A DNA stretch of 52,384 bases, from positions 1 through 52,384 of IMG/VR virus record IMGVR_UViG_3300044998_000632; one strand, 5' to 3'. This stretch comes from a virus. Below are positions 50,974 through 52,384 of the stretch, in pieces. The first letter of the stretch is position 1; every line of letters starts with the position of its first letter. The position numbers were made by a program, and so were the translations under genes. The notes beneath the pieces are model-generated. The model was given only the letters and a program-made list of their open reading frames with translations, was not told the origin of the DNA and did not search any database.

Positions 50974-51489
50974 ATCGACGCAGAAAATGCAGCGGTGCGT
51001 CGGGTATAGCGTGCGTGATACACGACATACCCGGCGCACCGTAGCTACCGGGATGCTTGCCACTTACCCTGTTAGGGCCACACGTAGGTTGCCGCGTCGG
51101 TTTGAGTATGCGCCTGAGCGCGAAAATACCGTCTTGGTTTCCATAGTAGGTATGCAAGTCTTATGGGGTTGAAATAAATCGCCATGGACAGCCCAGTTCA
51201 ATCCATGCGTCACCCTTGTCTCGTCGGTGAGCCTACGCCGCCATTGCTATCGTGAGTCGTCGCCAGTCCATCCCCTCGTGTCTTGGGTACGACTGGGCAG
51301 GTCACGTAAGCGGTCATGGGGGCTCTTACCCCGCACCCTGAGCGTGTCACTCACATGGGAAGCGACCTTCCACCAGCCTTCACTGCGCATGTGTTGGTAC
51401 GTGGTGCGTCGCTGCATGCTTGCCATTACGGCAGGTGCGCTTGCTCGCATATGCACGAAGCGTAGGTTAGGTACTCGGTTTCGTCCGAT
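50974..51489. other. Early-operon leader, no convincing gene
   Basis: About 500 nt between two palindromes. Short open frames exist on both strands (for example 51247-51456 on -) but none has a clear ribosome binding site or recognisable protein. Composition is less GC-rich than the coding DNA. May be untranslated leader, a small RNA, or a short unrecognised gene. Confidence 0.5.
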
Positions 51490-51514
51490 TCACGGGGTCA
51501 CGGTGACCCCGTGA
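51490..51514. promoter_or_regulatory. 25-bp palindrome copy F (leader)
   Basis: Perfect TCACGGGGTCAC - G - GTGACCCCGTGA in the early leader. A further 6-bp hairpin (CCTGCC/GGCAGG, 51518-51537) lies directly next to it. Confidence 0.92.
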
Positions 51515-51570
51515 AATCCTGCCACGAGGGGGGCAGGTACTACGCAATCTGCTTGCGATATCGACTGGAT

Positions 51571-51582
51571 TGTTAAAGAGCG
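51571..51582 (-). promoter_or_regulatory. boxA-like antitermination element
   Basis: On the - strand, CGCTCTTTAACA, matching 11 of 12 bases of the rrn boxA TGCTCTTTAACA. It lies 36 nt downstream of the -10 box of the early promoter and right after a hairpin, as in the boxB-boxA order of rRNA leaders. Such elements are bound by NusB/S10 and favour antitermination. Confidence 0.62.
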
Positions 51583-51586
51583 GCGA

Positions 51587-51609
51587 TTGAAGGCGATATT
51601 CACCTTCAA
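51587..51609 (-). promoter_or_regulatory. boxB-like hairpin in the early leader
   Basis: TTGAAGG and CCTTCAA form a 7-bp perfect stem with a 9-nt loop, just upstream of boxA in the sense of transcription. It lies close to the expected transcript start, so it could also be an operator. Confidence 0.5.
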
Positions 51610-51617
51610 TACTACGT

Positions 51618-51646
51618 ATTATATCGTATATACCCCCCCTTGTCAA
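51618..51646 (-). promoter_or_regulatory. Consensus sigma-70 early promoter (leftward)
   Basis: On the - strand, TTGACA at 51646-51641, a 17-nt spacer containing a G-tract, and TATAAT at 51623-51618: both hexamers and spacing are consensus. The surrounding sequence is AT-rich in an otherwise GC-rich genome. It points into the entire early operon and should be recognised by unmodified host RNA polymerase. Confidence 0.88.
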
Positions 51647-51694
51647 ATGGAAGTAATACTTTGAAACTGGGCCAAGACGGAGTCTACGGGGTAT

Positions 51695-52384
51695 TCACCC
51701 GCTCAGCCTGGGGGTAAACGGCTCGTACCACGGATTGATGACGACGCCGGGGCGCAGCGAGGGGATCAACTCATCCGGGTCAGGCTTGCGCCAGTGGGTG
51801 GCGAGTGCATTGGGGGGCTCGTGATGCGTGGGCAGGCAGCGCACATCGATTGCCTCGTGGATGGCCGCGAGGTTGTCGCGGGTGATCCGCCGCAGGTGGT
51901 CGACGGGCAGGGCGACGGTCACGGCATCGGCCGTGCGACGCACGGGCACGTCGTCAGTGAGCAGGATGTCGAGCAGGACGGACAGCGGGCTGACGAACGA
52001 CAACGCGGTGCGCGGCACGCCCAGGCACGAGGCGTCGGGCATCAGGGGCATGAAGGTCTGGTGGTTGTGGGTGGGGTTGAGCAGGTTGAGCGGGGTGAGT
52101 GGATTGGGTGAGTCGGGGAGGTTGAGCGCCCCGGTGCGGGCGAGCAGCGCGATGGCGTTGTCCTCCAGGAACGGTCCGTAGGCGAGTTGAAGCTGGGTGA
52201 GGATCTGCTCGGGGGTGCGACGGTTGAGCGACCCCGGCGGCCGGCCGCGGCGGGAACTGGTGGGGGCTTCCTGCGGGGCGTGGGCCGAGTGGGCCGAGTG
52301 GGCCGCGCCGGGCAGGCGTGCATCGAGCCTCAGCAGCAGCCGGTATGCCGGCAGGGGCAGGGTGCGGGGGCGGATCGGCGTGGG
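51695..52384 (-). CDS. Unknown protein with AT-hook-like motif (5' truncated)
   Basis: The frame is open to the right edge of the window (about 229 codons visible), so the start lies outside. It includes SSRRGRPPGSLNRRTPEQIL, an AT-hook-like basic motif, then Leu/Pro/Thr-rich sequence (NPLTPLNLLNPTHNHQTFMP, VPRTALSFVSPLSVLLDILL). It stops ~50 nt upstream of the early promoter. It could be a DNA-binding protein, for example a terminase small subunit or regulator, but neither is shown. Confidence 0.6.
   Translation of the reverse strand, partial: PTPIRPRTLPLPAYRLLLRLDARLPGAAHSAHSAHAPQEAPTSSRRGRPPGSLNRRTPEQILTQLQLAYGPFLEDNAIALLARTGALNLPDSPNPLTPLNLLNPTHNHQTFMPLMPDASCLGVPRTALSFVSPLSVLLDILLTDDVPVRRTADAVTVALPVDHLRRITRDNLAAIHEAIDVRCLPTHHEPPNALATHWRKPDPDELIPSLRPGVVINPWYEPFTPRLSG

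Noticed and set aside
51247-51456. 69-aa - strand ORF in the early leader
   Set aside because: No ribosome binding site, no recognisable protein; the region looks like leader or non-coding DNA.
36367-51514. 25-bp palindromes as Rho-independent terminators
   Set aside because: No T-tract follows any copy on either strand, and the odd, almost loop-free centre is more typical of a DNA site for a dimer.

Overview
The window is a stretch of a tailed-phage genome (Caudoviricetes, or a prophage with the same layout). It has a short-tailed, podovirus-like virion gene set and a GC-rich, densely packed coding pattern with many ATGA or GTGA start/stop overlaps. The host is most likely a GC-rich Gram-negative bacterium. 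Evidence for this is a two-part spanin (inner-membrane Rz plus a nested Rz1 lipoprotein), a GH19-type endolysin, a consensus sigma-70 promoter and an rrn-like boxA. I found no tRNA, integrase, portal or terminase large subunit, so the packaging genes probably lie outside the window.

Layout, + strand, 1-28747 (late genes). A truncated lectin-like tail protein with 17 short repeats leads in. It is followed by a head block (GroES-like co-chaperonin, scaffold, structural protein, major capsid protein, then a terminator), a run of very small basic virion-associated proteins, and adaptor, tail and appendage proteins with a GT-A glycosyltransferase among them. Next come a collar-type tail fibre and a lysis block (membrane proteins, holin, GH19 endolysin, a frameshifted membrane gene, nested Rz/Rz1). 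The block ends with a nozzle-like protein and a series of internal or ejection proteins, the last a 2478-residue giant with a lytic transglycosylase domain and an HEPGH metallopeptidase-like motif.

Layout, - strand, 52384-28750 (early genes, read right to left). Just left of a truncated gene with an AT-hook-like motif sits a perfect TTGACA-17-TATAAT promoter. Its leader has a hairpin, then a perfect rrn-type boxA, then further hairpins. The operon then holds two small proteins and two tandem pairs of amidoligase plus class II glutamine amidotransferase. These are followed by small accessory genes, a VRR-NUC nuclease, many short unknowns and wHTH or zinc-ribbon proteins, a family A DNA polymerase, a Cas4-like nuclease, an HNH protein, an SF2 helicase and a putative ssDNA-binding protein. 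A translationally coupled lipoprotein/secreted-protein pair, a small HTH protein, a PrimPol-DUF927-type primase-helicase and a small zinc protein complete the set. The late and early arms converge at about 28748.

Most noteworthy are: (i) the duplicated amidoligase/GAT-II cassette, predicted to form amide bonds on an unknown target using glutamine-derived ammonia; (ii) six copies of a 25-bp near-perfect palindrome, five of them placed in the gaps before early genes, plus one related element upstream of the polymerase; (iii) the boxB/boxA-like leader after the early promoter; (iv) an FAxGGxV peptide motif shared by several virion-associated proteins. All functions are inferred from reading the sequence; no database search was run.
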